The notes below the pieces were generated by a model, which saw only the letters and a list, made by a program, of their open reading frames with translations, ran no database searches and was not told where the DNA came from. The position numbers and the translations under genes are program-made. DNA of 18,322 nt, from positions 1 to 18,322 of the forward strand of contig JAHJXP010000038.1 in NCBI GenBank assembly GCA_018827585.1, in the 5' to 3' direction. Shown piece after piece: positions 1 through 7,068 of this stretch. The first letter of the stretch is position 1; each line of letters begins with the position of its first letter. The stretch comes from Pseudomonadota bacterium. GTDB lineage: Bacteria; Desulfobacterota; Syntrophia; Syntrophales; UBA5619.

Positions 1-1099
1 CCCCGCCCCCGCCGGTGCAGCAGAAATTCTCCACCCGATTCGGATACATCTCCCGGAAATCGTTCACCAGAAGATTCAACAGCTCCCGTGGTTCCTCGTA
101 GAATCCGCAGCTTCGGGCATTGTTGCAGGAATCGTGGAAGGTCACTGCCTCTTTGTTTCTTGTTTTGTCCACCTGAATCCGGCCTTCCCTGATGTATCGG
201 AGCATCGTCAGGACCGAACTTTCGATGACAAAGGGCACGACGTTCCCCGACCAGTTCGGCCCCTCGCAGCGGGTCGAGCGGTATCCGTGACCGCACTCGG
301 ATAACACCAGCTTTTTCCCCCGCAGTTCAATGACCTTCTCGTAGACACGCAGAGCGACCGCCGCACCGAGCTCATCGTCCCCGGAGAAAAGGCCGAAATT
401 GGTCATGTCCCATCCCTCGCTGGGCATGGTCCAATTCTCCCCAGCAATATAGAAAATACGCGCCGCATCGGTTATCGTCCGGGGATCGTATTTGACCTCC
501 CGGGGATTAATGGCATAAACGATCTCCGCATCCATCTTGTCGATGGGAATCCGGGCCACCGGATCTTTGAACTCGTTTTCCAGTTCGTCGGACAGCCATT
601 CGAGAGTCTCCAGGTAGTCCTGCGGCAGCACGCCCATCTGGTTTCCCACCTCCCACTGGTCCTTGCTGACGACGGCGACCCCTTCCGGCATGACGCCGAC
701 GGAAACGAGCAAACCCCGGGCCATGCGGTTGAGCGTGGCGAAATCGACCCCCATGGGGCAATTGAGAGAGCATCTTCGACAGTTCGTGCATTTTCCGAAA
801 ACGATATCCTTGAGCCTTTCCAGATCTTCATCGGTGCGGATGTCCTCGGCATGCACCCACCAGGGGAAAATTCTTCCGGTCCAGTCGATGTTGCGCTTGA
901 AAATCTTACGAATCTGATCCGCCTTGTGAGCCGGGGCATAGGTGGGATCATCCGGATTCGACAGGACGTAATGGCAGGATTCGGTGCACATGCCGCAGTG
1001 AACGCAGCCCGCCAGGGAGCCCACCATCTGGCGGCTGAGTTTTTTACGTAACCTTTCGACGAATTTCTCGGCTTTATGGGATCTTGCTATTACAGCCAT
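1..1099 (-). CDS. DsrK/HdrD/TmcB-like iron-sulfur protein, 3' end outside the window
   Basis: The predicted role is the cytoplasmic catalytic subunit of a membrane menaquinol:DsrC or heterodisulfide-type oxidoreductase, working with the cytochrome b encoded just upstream. Of the protein, 366 residues are visible. Two [4Fe-4S] motifs of the 2x4Fe-4S type are present: C32-x2-C35-x2-C38-x3-C42 and C104-x2-C107-x2-C110-x3-C114-P. CCG-type cysteines follow, first SECGHGY, then FHDSCNNARSCG, and the frame leaves the window inside FCCTGGGG, the usual end of a CCG domain that holds the noncubane cluster. The start ATG at 1099 follows the cytochrome b stop by 20 bases. DsrK, TmcB and HdrD share this architecture. 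The N-terminus is short for DsrK, so the position next to dsrC and a DsrM-like gene is the main reason to favour a DsrMK-type pair. Family assignment is firm; the exact name is not. Confidence 0.72.
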   Translation of the reverse strand, partial: MAVIARSHKAEKFVERLRKKLSRQMVGSLAGCVHCGMCTESCHYVLSNPDDPTYAPAHKADQIRKIFKRNIDWTGRIFPWWVHAEDIRTDEDLERLKDIVFGKCTNCRRCSLNCPMGVDFATLNRMARGLLVSVGVMPEGVAVVSKDQWEVGNQMGVLPQDYLETLEWLSDELENEFKDPVARIPIDKMDAEIVYAINPREVKYDPRTITDAARIFYIAGENWTMPSEGWDMTNFGLFSGDDELGAAVALRVYEKVIELRGKKLVLSECGHGYRSTRCEGPNWSGNVVPFVIESSVLTMLRYIREGRIQVDKTRNKEAVTFHDSCNNARSCGFYEEPRELLNLLVNDFREMYPNRVENFCCTGGGG

Positions 1100-1119
1100 T
1101 TTTTACTCCTGATGCGATA

Positions 1120-1818
1120 TTATCCCTTAGCTGCTGCATTTTTCGGTTGCGGAACCCGCTTGATCGGGTAGACGCCCCGGTGGCCCATGGTTCTCCCGAA
1201 ATAGAAGCGGGTAAACGGATAATAGAGATAGTGGGAGATTTTGCTGAAGGGGACATAGACCAAAAAGAAGGCGGTCATGATGAAATAGACCATCAGCGGA
1301 CCTTCTCCCAGATCCGGGCGGTTCGGGGCCGCAAGTATGGAAGCGAACAGCCAGAGAGTCAGCAGGGCCAGGGAAAAAAAGTCATCCGGGGTGCTGATCA
1401 GGCGAATGGCCGGGTTGCTGAGACGGCGGTACATCCGGTAGCAGCCGATGGCACAGGCCGCGGCAAACAGGGTCTGAATAAGGCGGACCACGATGACGGG
1501 TTTCATCAAACCGGGCGCGTACGGGATGACGAAGGACATACCGATATTGGCGATAACGGCTATATGGAAGACAACGAATTGGATGTAGAAAAAGGACATT
1601 TGACGGGTGCTCTCCATCGACCAGGGCATGGCGACGTTCGCCCAGGAATAGACAATCCCCTTGAACGAAGAGGCGCTCATGTTTTCTGACTTTGCCTGCC
1701 TGTCCCGGGATGCCTTGAATTTCAGCAGCCAGCGGATACGCAGTATATAAACGACGGCCATAAAACCCAAGGCCATCAGTTGCAGATCACCGAAAACAAA
1801 ACGAAGGGTGTCGCTCAT
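1120..1818 (-). CDS. DsrM/HdrE/TmcC-like membrane cytochrome b subunit (NarI-like)
   Basis: This 232-residue protein probably carries electrons from menaquinol to the HdrD/DsrK-like subunit encoded 20 bases downstream. About five hydrophobic segments can be seen, near residues 10-28, 76-98, 107-127, 147-164 and 174-193. His85 (in VVFHIAVI) and His196 (in KISHYLYYPF) are candidate haem b ligands. The KISH-x-LYYPFTR stretch resembles the last helix of DsrM and NarI-like subunits. The tail (GRTMGHRGVYP onward) is charged and probably cytoplasmic. The start ATG at 1818 has a good GAGGAGG ribosome site 5-6 bases upstream. At 232 residues it is shorter than the roughly 330-residue DsrM of Desulfovibrio and closer to HdrE or TmcC. 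A 99-base gap separates it from the macro-domain gene, so it may be co-transcribed with that gene or have its own promoter; I could not identify one. Confidence 0.72.
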   Translation of the reverse strand: MSDTLRFVFGDLQLMALGFMAVVYILRIRWLLKFKASRDRQAKSENMSASSFKGIVYSWANVAMPWSMESTRQMSFFYIQFVVFHIAVIANIGMSFVIPYAPGLMKPVIVVRLIQTLFAAACAIGCYRMYRRLSNPAIRLISTPDDFFSLALLTLWLFASILAAPNRPDLGEGPLMVYFIMTAFFLVYVPFSKISHYLYYPFTRFYFGRTMGHRGVYPIKRVPQPKNAAAKG

Positions 1819-1917
1819 CCCATCCTCCTCAACCTGCCTGCATGCTTTACGTCAAGAATGTGAAGCAGGGAACTCTCTTTACTCGGGGAAAATCCCCTAT
1901 AAACTTGCAGGATATTT

Positions 1918-2451
1918 TCACATCATCTTCTGAAGATAAGCCTGAAAAACCTTCAATTCCCGGGAGTCGCGAAGGCAAAAAACCACTTCCCGCAGTGTGC
2001 TGGCCTTCTCTAAAAACGTCCTGACTGCTTCCAGGGTGACGCGGGCGCAAACTTCCAGGGGAATCCCATAGAACCCCGCTCCCATGGCAGGGAAAACGAT
2101 TTTCTGCATCTGATGCTCTTGGGCCTTTCGCAGTGTATTGAGCATCGTTTTCCCCAGTTTTTCCTCGCTGTCCTCTTCCTGGAATCGGGGTCCGACCGCG
2201 TGCAGGATGTACTTGGCCTGAAGGTTGCCACCGCCGGTGACGACGACATCCGTTGTACCGGCGTTGCCGAATTTTTTCAACTCCTCCTGCACCTTGGGGC
2301 CTCCCTGGGTGGAAATCGCCGTGCCGAATCCGGATCCCAACGCCAGATCCGGCCGTGCGTAATAAACGATCCCATCCATATTGCCGACATCGGTGATGAA
2401 TCCGATCATCAGGCGGATGATTTTCTCATTCACCTTCAATTCATTAACCAT
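1918..2451 (-). CDS. Macro-domain protein (ADP-ribose-binding fold)
   Basis: A stand-alone macro domain of 177 residues. Visible signatures are the start of loop 1 around DGIVYYARPD and GSGFGTAISTQGG (residues 26-51), the HAVGP strand (84-88) and the second phosphate-binding loop PAMGAGFYGIP (121-131). In typical MacroD hydrolases the first loop reads D-A-I-V-N-A-A-N, with an Asn needed for catalysis. Here that stretch is DGIVYYARPD, so the Asn is missing and the protein may bind a nucleotide-sugar ligand rather than hydrolyse it. It starts at 2451 with AAGGA upstream. The intrinsic terminator after dsrC lies between dsrC and this gene, so it probably has separate transcription. No role in sulfite reduction is known to me. 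The family call is firm, the function is open. Confidence 0.82.
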   Translation of the reverse strand: MVNELKVNEKIIRLMIGFITDVGNMDGIVYYARPDLALGSGFGTAISTQGGPKVQEELKKFGNAGTTDVVVTGGGNLQAKYILHAVGPRFQEEDSEEKLGKTMLNTLRKAQEHQMQKIVFPAMGAGFYGIPLEVCARVTLEAVRTFLEKASTLREVVFCLRDSRELKVFQAYLQKMM

Positions 2452-2543
2452 AACCAGATTCCTTTTTAAACCTGAAGCGTAATCTACAAATCCCGCCTAT
2501 AAAGATGGTGGCTTCCCATCATCAGTCACGGGACGACTTCCCC

Positions 2544-2579
2544 AAAAAAAGGACGGTCCCGCTTTTCAAAGAGCGGGAC
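2544..2579 (-). terminator. Intrinsic terminator after dsrC
   Basis: Read on the minus strand, GTCCCGCT pairs with AGCGGGAC around an eight-base loop, and after CGTCC there is a run of seven T residues. It lies 35 bases past the dsrC stop. This is a classic factor-independent terminator and should end the dsrABDNC transcript ahead of the macro-domain gene. Confidence 0.85.
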
Positions 2580-2613
2580 TCCCTTTGTGATTGTGGCACA
2601 GTGGGCACCGTTC

Positions 2614-2934
2614 TTAGACGCATCCCGTCGGCTTTGCAAGACCGGCAAGCTTGCAGGCCCCTTTGGCCGGTCCCGTGGGAAAGAGTTCATAGAGTCTTTT
2701 CATATCGACCCCGCACTCCTTGCAGATTTTCCGGATCATGGGTGCAATACCGAACTGCTCATAATAATTACGTAAATAATTTATGAGCTTCCAGTGCTCT
2801 TCCGTCAGGGCGCCTTCGATATCCTCCGCGCTTGCATAGGCCTGGGCGAATTCCTCGCTCCACTTGTCCAGTTCCTGAAGGAATCCGTCTTCATCCACTT
2901 CGTACGTTTTACCTGCCAGTTCAATTGTGGGCAT
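2614..2934 (-). CDS. dsrC: DsrC, sulfite reductase sulfur-carrier protein
   Basis: DsrC carries the sulfite-derived sulfur as a trisulfide between DsrAB and the membrane DsrMK complex. The protein has 106 residues, the normal family length. It shows the two redox-active cysteines in the flexible C-terminal arm: Cys105 is penultimate and Cys94 lies exactly ten residues before it (C-x10-C), as in true DsrC and unlike TusE or RspA, which lack the second Cys. Two further cysteines (71 and 74) are present. The start ATG at 2934 has AAAGGAG about ten bases upstream. It follows dsrN after 44 bases and is the last gene before the terminator at 2544-2579. Having dsrC in the reductase operon is less common than a detached dsrC in sulfate reducers and suggests tight stoichiometric control. 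Confidence 0.96.
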   Translation of the reverse strand: MPTIELAGKTYEVDEDGFLQELDKWSEEFAQAYASAEDIEGALTEEHWKLINYLRNYYEQFGIAPMIRKICKECGVDMKRLYELFPTGPAKGACKLAGLAKPTGCV

Positions 2935-2978
2935 ACTTTCAATTCTCCTTTACTGATTTTTATAATTTTTATATTGTG

Positions 2979-4409
2979 TTATCCCTCCCCCAGCGAGGGG
3001 AAGGGGGGTTTAGCTTGTTTTTGAGCATGATATCTCCCTGCCGCGTCTATCAAGGCGGGAGCCCATTGCGGCGTTCCCAACGCATGCACATGGGTGAAAC
3101 AGGCCAGGATATTCTTCCGGGTCATGCCCTCCCGCGTTCCGTCCATGCCCGTTCCCCGCCTGACATGAAAGGCCGTCCGTTCAGAGCCCTCCCTGCGGGA
3201 GAGGATCCGGCAGTAGTGAAACTCATGTCCTTTCAATCGCGTTCCGACTGGGTAAAAGGGGTTTTCCCCGTCCACCTCCAGAATCGTGTACCCGTGTCCC
3301 TGGGGGCGCTTTTCCATCCCGAACGAAACGGGCAGGGCGCCGACCATCGGGTAACATGCATCGCCCACGGTGAGGGATTCGCCCAGATAGATGAATCCTC
3401 CGCATTCGGCATAGATCGGAAGGCCGTTTTCGGCGGCCTCTTTCAAAGAACGGCGGAAGTCTTCATTTTCGGCGAGACGTCCGGCCTGCGTCTCGGGAAA
3501 ACCACCGCCGATGTACAGCGCATCCACCTCGGGGAGGTTTTTCTCCTCGATGGCGCTGATCTCCACAACCGCGGCGCCACTTTCGGCCAGCGCCTCCATG
3601 TTTTCATAATAATAGAACTGAAAGGCCGCATCCCGGATCACGCCGATCCGGACCGTTTTCGGTGCGGTCTTACTCGCCGGGGCGACGTCCCGGACCGTTT
3701 CTGCGCTCCAGGGAGGGGCGTCATGGGCGACCCGGATCAGCCCTTCCATATCCAGAAAGCCCTCGGCGATGTCGCCTGCCGCGTCCAGAGCCTTCCGGAC
3801 CCGGTCGTGCTCCTGGGGCGGAATCAGCCCCAGATGCCTCTCCGGAAAGGGAAGGCGTTCCATCCGCGGCACAATACCCAGTACGGGAATATGACAATAC
3901 TCCTCGACGGACCTCTGCGCCATGGCCGCATGACGTTTGCCTCCCACGCGATTGAGGATCGCGCCCCGGATATTCACCTCCGGATCAAGGGTCTGACACC
4001 CTAAAACCATCGCCCCCGTCGTCCGGGTGACCTTGTCACAGTCGATCACCAGAACGACGGGGGAGCGGAGCAGCTTTGCCAACTCTGCCGTACTGTGCTC
4101 TCCTTCCGAATTCATCCCGTCATAGAGACCCCGATTCCCTTCGATCAGGGATAGGGAATCCTCCAGCGCACGACGTGAGAAAGAGCGGACCACCTGTTCC
4201 CGGCCGATCAGGAAGGTGTCCAGATTGTAACAGGGGGCTCCGGCCGCCATGGAGAGCCAGGCGGCGTCGATATAGTCGGGCCCCTTCTTGAAGGGAACGA
4301 CCCCGATCCCCCGTCTATGAAGGGCTACGGCCAGGGCCACGGAAATCGTGGTCTTCCCTGCGCCGCCCCGGAGGGCAGCCAGGACCAGACGGGGTCGTAT
4401 CGTGTTCAT
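2979..4409 (-). CDS. dsrN: DsrN, siroheme amidase (CbiA/CobB-type cobyrinate a,c-diamide synthase family)
   Basis: In dsr loci this enzyme is thought to amidate siroheme to siroamide, the DsrAB cofactor, using glutamine and ATP. The 476-residue protein has an N-terminal P-loop (GGAGKTT, residues 15-21), the KKGPDYID substrate motif (41-48), a linker near 230-250 and a C-terminal class-I glutaminase domain with nucleophile Cys336 in YAECGGF and His440 in FTHVHAL. The 105-base-plus gap to a cobalamin gene is absent: no other cobalamin gene is nearby and it sits between dsrD and dsrC, so DsrN is favoured over CobB. The start ATG at 4409 lies 28 bases after dsrD. The last residues (PPFPSLGEG) are encoded by a GC-rich hairpin that looks like a dispersed repeat, so the C-terminus may have been altered by it. 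Confidence 0.92.
   Translation of the reverse strand: MNTIRPRLVLAALRGGAGKTTISVALAVALHRRGIGVVPFKKGPDYIDAAWLSMAAGAPCYNLDTFLIGREQVVRSFSRRALEDSLSLIEGNRGLYDGMNSEGEHSTAELAKLLRSPVVLVIDCDKVTRTTGAMVLGCQTLDPEVNIRGAILNRVGGKRHAAMAQRSVEEYCHIPVLGIVPRMERLPFPERHLGLIPPQEHDRVRKALDAAGDIAEGFLDMEGLIRVAHDAPPWSAETVRDVAPASKTAPKTVRIGVIRDAAFQFYYYENMEALAESGAAVVEISAIEEKNLPEVDALYIGGGFPETQAGRLAENEDFRRSLKEAAENGLPIYAECGGFIYLGESLTVGDACYPMVGALPVSFGMEKRPQGHGYTILEVDGENPFYPVGTRLKGHEFHYCRILSRREGSERTAFHVRRGTGMDGTREGMTRKNILACFTHVHALGTPQWAPALIDAAGRYHAQKQAKPPFPSLGEG
2983..3005. repeat. GC-rich hairpin overlapping the 3' end of dsrN
   Basis: CCCTCCCC...GGGGAAGGG forms an imperfect stem with a five-base loop. It encodes the last residues of DsrN and stops just short of its stop codon. 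No T-run follows on the minus strand, so it is unlikely to be a full terminator. It may stabilise the mRNA 3' to dsrN or be part of a dispersed repeat. Confidence 0.45.
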
Positions 4410-4437
4410 CCGGCGACACCTACTGCGAACACGCCCC

Positions 4438-4662
4438 TTATTCCTTGGGGAAGTATTCCGCCAGCATGACGAATGTCGTGCTGCCGCTCGACCAGTACCG
4501 GAGCACCTCGTCGTCGATCAGTTTCTTGATGACATCCTGGATGGCGTGCCGGTCCTCTCCGGGGAACCAGCGGGTGACGTCGCGGACATAAAACATCTTC
4601 TTGTCGCCGCTGGACTTCCCTTTGAACATCTCGCCCACACGCGCCTTCAGATCCTCGCTCAT
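4438..4662 (-). CDS. dsrD: DsrD, small winged-helix protein of reductive dsr operons
   Basis: DsrD is an allosteric activator of DsrAB found with reductive-type sulfite reductases, so it marks the direction of this pathway. The protein has 74 residues, the usual size. Recognisable stretches are KKMFYVRDV and the W-F-P/ED-x-H-A segment, followed by DVIKKLIDDEVLRYW-S-G-STT, which fit the winged-helix fold. I place the start at ATG 4662, two bases after the dsrB stop, because GGGAG lies five bases upstream. An in-frame ATG at 4674 lies inside dsrB and lacks a good site. It is tightly coupled to dsrB and followed by dsrN after 28 bases. Confidence 0.93.
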   Translation of the reverse strand: MSEDLKARVGEMFKGKSSGDKKMFYVRDVTRWFPGEDRHAIQDVIKKLIDDEVLRYWSSGSTTFVMLAEYFPKE

Positions 4663-4664
4663 AA

Positions 4665-5726
4665 TCACTCCCATTTGAACAGTGTCGACGACCGGAAGGT
4701 CTCCGTGGCCAGAGTGAAGTCATCGATGTGCTTGTCTGTGAACGGAATGCCGGTCAGGGTGAAGAACCGCTCCCACCCGACACGTTCGATCCACTCCCCT
4801 ACCCGTTCATGCTTCCTCGCATGGCTGGCGTAAACCTCGATGATGTTCTTCACGGCATCGACGACTTCCGGCCACCGCGGCGGGTTGTTCGGGAGGAAGG
4901 GGATCGCAAGCTTGGAGAAAGAAGGGGCGCTGCGGGCGTTGGAAACCTTGCCTCCCACCCAGATGGAGATGCCGTCGTTCTCGGGATCGGCGATGGGCAT
5001 GGCCGGGCAGACGGTGTAGCAGTTTCCGCAGTACATGCACTTTTCGTCATTTACCGTGATGGTCTTGTTTTTCATGTCGCCGCGGATTGCGCCCGTGGGG
5101 CAGGAGGCCACCGTGCTTGGTATTTCGCAGACATTCGGAACACGGGTGTTGTCCGGCTTGGGAACCGTCCGATGGATGCCGAGGATGGCGATGTCCGAGC
5201 AGTGGACGGCGCCGCACATGTTCAAACAGCAGGCCAGGGCGATCCGCACATGGGCGGGGAGTTTCATTGTGACGAAATAGTCGTAGATCTCGTCCATCAC
5301 AGCCTTGACGGGGCCGGAGGCGTCCGTCGCCGGCGTATGGCAGTGCACCCATCCCTGGGTATGGACGATATTCGAGATGGAGTGTCCCGTACCGCCGACG
5401 GGGTAGCCCTTGCTTTCGAGTTCCGCCAGAAGGGGGGACACCTTGTCCTTGTCGGAGAGGAGAAACTCGATGTTGTGGCGGCTCGTGAAACGCAGGTAGC
5501 CGTCGCAGTATTTCTCGGCGATCGCGCACATCTCCCGGATGTGATCCGTCGATACGAGGCGCGGCGATCCGGCCCGAACCGAGTAAAGCTTCTCTCCCGA
5601 CTCCGCCGTGTGCACAAGCAACCCCGGTTGGGGAATTTCATGATAGCGCCATTTCCCGTAGTTGCGAGAAATCACGGGGGGCAGCATGGTCTTGTAATCA
5701 GGGGGACCGATATCCGTCTTTGCCAT
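4665..5726 (-). CDS. dsrB: Dissimilatory sulfite reductase beta subunit
   Basis: DsrB carries the catalytically active siroheme-[4Fe-4S] centre in the DsrA2B2 enzyme, reducing sulfite with DsrC as partner in the cytoplasm. The 353-residue length is normal. The siroheme/cluster motif CCLNMCGAVHCSD covers residues 166-178, with Cys200 and Cys209 (in ASCPTGA) downstream. The inserted ferredoxin domain has C230-x2-C233-x2-C236-x3-C240-P. The start ATG at 5726 is one base past the dsrA stop, and its AGGAGGTGA ribosome site lies inside the last codons of dsrA, so the two subunits are coupled. The dsrD gene follows directly. No frameshift or missing key cysteine is seen. Confidence 0.97.
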   Translation of the reverse strand: MAKTDIGPPDYKTMLPPVISRNYGKWRYHEIPQPGLLVHTAESGEKLYSVRAGSPRLVSTDHIREMCAIAEKYCDGYLRFTSRHNIEFLLSDKDKVSPLLAELESKGYPVGGTGHSISNIVHTQGWVHCHTPATDASGPVKAVMDEIYDYFVTMKLPAHVRIALACCLNMCGAVHCSDIAILGIHRTVPKPDNTRVPNVCEIPSTVASCPTGAIRGDMKNKTITVNDEKCMYCGNCYTVCPAMPIADPENDGISIWVGGKVSNARSAPSFSKLAIPFLPNNPPRWPEVVDAVKNIIEVYASHARKHERVGEWIERVGWERFFTLTGIPFTDKHIDDFTLATETFRSSTLFKWE

Positions 5727-5727
5727 T

Positions 5728-6918
5728 TTACTTCACCTCCTTTTTTATATCTTCGGGCCAGAAGAAGACATAGGGGTTTGTCCTCGGGGCCTTTACCATT
5801 TGCGGTACCGCGGGCAGTCCCACCGCCCGCAGGAACACCCTCATCCCCAGGCGCTTGATGAGCTCGCCGAGCCTCTCCCGCGACTTGCCGTGTTCATCCC
5901 ACCAGTCCTGAATCCGGAGGATCAGGTCCTTCAGCTCCTCGTAGGGCGGCTCCAGTTTCATGAACGGCACGATGACCCAGGACAGGAGGGCCCCCTCCAG
6001 GATGGGCGCCTTGCCGCCGACGAGGATGGTTGCGCCCCGCTGTTCACCCTGCCGCAGGGCCTTGGGCATCAGATTGATGCAGTGCATGCACCGGGTGCAG
6101 TCCTCATCAAAGATCTTCAGTTGTTTTCCGTCCCATTCCATGCACTTCGTCGGGCAGAGGTCGCAGACCTCTTTCTGGATGTCGAGACCCGAGGCGGTGC
6201 AGGCCTGCACTTCCGCCTGGTCGATGCGGATCTTGCCTTTCCAGGTACCGATGATGGAAAAATCCGACCGGGCGATGGAGGCGACGCAGTCATTCGGGCA
6301 GGCGGAAACTTTGATCTTGAATTTATAAGGGAACATCGGACGGTGGATCTTGTCCTGGAAACTCATGGTGATGTTGTAACAGACATCGAGGGAGTCGATG
6401 CAGGCCCATTCGCATCGTCCCGGTCCCACACAGGCGCTCGGGGTCCGCAGGGCGGAGCCGGAGCCGCCGAGGTCAAATCCGGCTTCCGTAAGGTCGTCGA
6501 AACAGGGTTGAATGTGGTCCGTCGTCGTTCCGAGGAGGATGGCATCCCCCGTCGAGCCGTGCATGTTCGTCAGACCGCTGCCGTGCTTGTCCCAGACATC
6601 GCAGAGACGCCGGAGCGCGTCGGTCTTGTAGAACCATCCCGTGGGGTGGTTGACGCGCATGGTATGAAAGGCCTGTACGTTGGGGAACAGGTCGGGGCGG
6701 TCAGAGTAACGACCAATCACGCCGGCGCCGTAGCCCTTGACGCCGACGATGCCCCCATGTTTCCAGTGGCCGATCCTGTCCTTGTAGGAGAGCTCCAACT
6801 GCCCCAGAAGATCCTCCGCCATGGGATTCTTCTCGGCCGCCTCCTTCATGTCTTTGACGAAGCTGGGCCATTTTCCTCCTTCCAGTTGATCCAGAAGGGG
6901 CGTCTCTCTTTTCGCCAT
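5728..6918 (-). CDS. dsrA: Dissimilatory sulfite reductase alpha subunit
   Basis: DsrA pairs with DsrB to form the sulfite reductase heterotetramer. The protein has 396 residues, somewhat shorter than Desulfovibrio DsrA (about 437). The siroheme/cluster motifs are C163-VGPGR-C169-EWAC and C207-PND-C211-VASIARSD. The ferredoxin domain shows CDLCPTKC (252-259) and C274-TR-C277-MH-C280-INLMP. An upstream ATG at 6963 would add 15 residues, but it lies inside the conserved -10/operator region. I therefore use ATG 6918, which has AGGAGG about eight bases upstream and gives the familiar MAKRETP start. It is the first gene of the operon and its promoter elements lie 28-73 bases upstream of the start codon. 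Confidence 0.96.
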   Translation of the reverse strand: MAKRETPLLDQLEGGKWPSFVKDMKEAAEKNPMAEDLLGQLELSYKDRIGHWKHGGIVGVKGYGAGVIGRYSDRPDLFPNVQAFHTMRVNHPTGWFYKTDALRRLCDVWDKHGSGLTNMHGSTGDAILLGTTTDHIQPCFDDLTEAGFDLGGSGSALRTPSACVGPGRCEWACIDSLDVCYNITMSFQDKIHRPMFPYKFKIKVSACPNDCVASIARSDFSIIGTWKGKIRIDQAEVQACTASGLDIQKEVCDLCPTKCMEWDGKQLKIFDEDCTRCMHCINLMPKALRQGEQRGATILVGGKAPILEGALLSWVIVPFMKLEPPYEELKDLILRIQDWWDEHGKSRERLGELIKRLGMRVFLRAVGLPAVPQMVKAPRTNPYVFFWPEDIKKEVK

Positions 6919-6945
6919 AAACCTTACCTCCTCCTTGTAGAATGA

Positions 6946-6991
6946 ATTCAAACGTGTAGACATGTATAGCAGAGGGATTGTGTTATTGCAA
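6946..6991 (-). promoter_or_regulatory. dsr operon promoter with shared operator (module copy 1)
   Basis: On the minus strand: -35 TTGCAA (6991-6986), a 17-base spacer, extended -10 TGC-TATACA (-10 hexamer at 6968-6963), then TGTCTACACGTTTGA across the expected transcription start. The same arrangement occurs before the exporter and the split-Soret gene. The segment TATACATGTCTA is an imperfect palindrome, and GTCTACAC fits the GTNTANAC pattern of HutC-type GntR operators. A bound repressor here would cover the -10 and +1. Confidence 0.82.
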
Positions 6992-6999
6992 TAAATAAA

Positions 7000-7038
7000 T
7001 AAAAAAATGTACAGCAGCGCCAGAGGGTTCTGCTCTGA
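7000..7038 (-). terminator. Possible terminator after the radical SAM gene
   Basis: On the minus strand, AGCAG and CTGCT (alternatively CAGAG and CTCTG) can pair 33-60 bases past the radical SAM stop, followed by TACATTTTTTTATTTATT. The stem is short, so termination may be partial. The T-rich tail runs straight into the dsr promoter, so readthrough from the cassette into dsrA is possible. Confidence 0.4.
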
Positions 7039-7068
7039 ACATGGTTTGTTACATATTCAGAAGCATTA

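Noticed and set aside
4438..4674. DsrD start at 4674
   Set aside because: It overlaps the end of dsrB and lacks a good ribosome site; ATG 4662 has GGGAG at the right distance.
5800..6945. 381-codon plus-strand ORF across dsrA, and similar long ORFs at 4728-5858 and 2832-4004
   Set aside because: They are shadows of dsrA, dsrB and dsrN on the opposite strand, caused by high GC; they have no family motifs or plausible ribosome sites.
6919..6963. Upstream dsrA start at 6963
   Set aside because: It lies within the -10/operator block, has no ribosome site, and would not be transcribed from the predicted start.
6995..7068. Possible RiPP precursor peptide next to the radical SAM gene
   Set aside because: No ORF with a ribosome site fits here or in 10748-10844, and the sequence looks like a terminator and promoter region.
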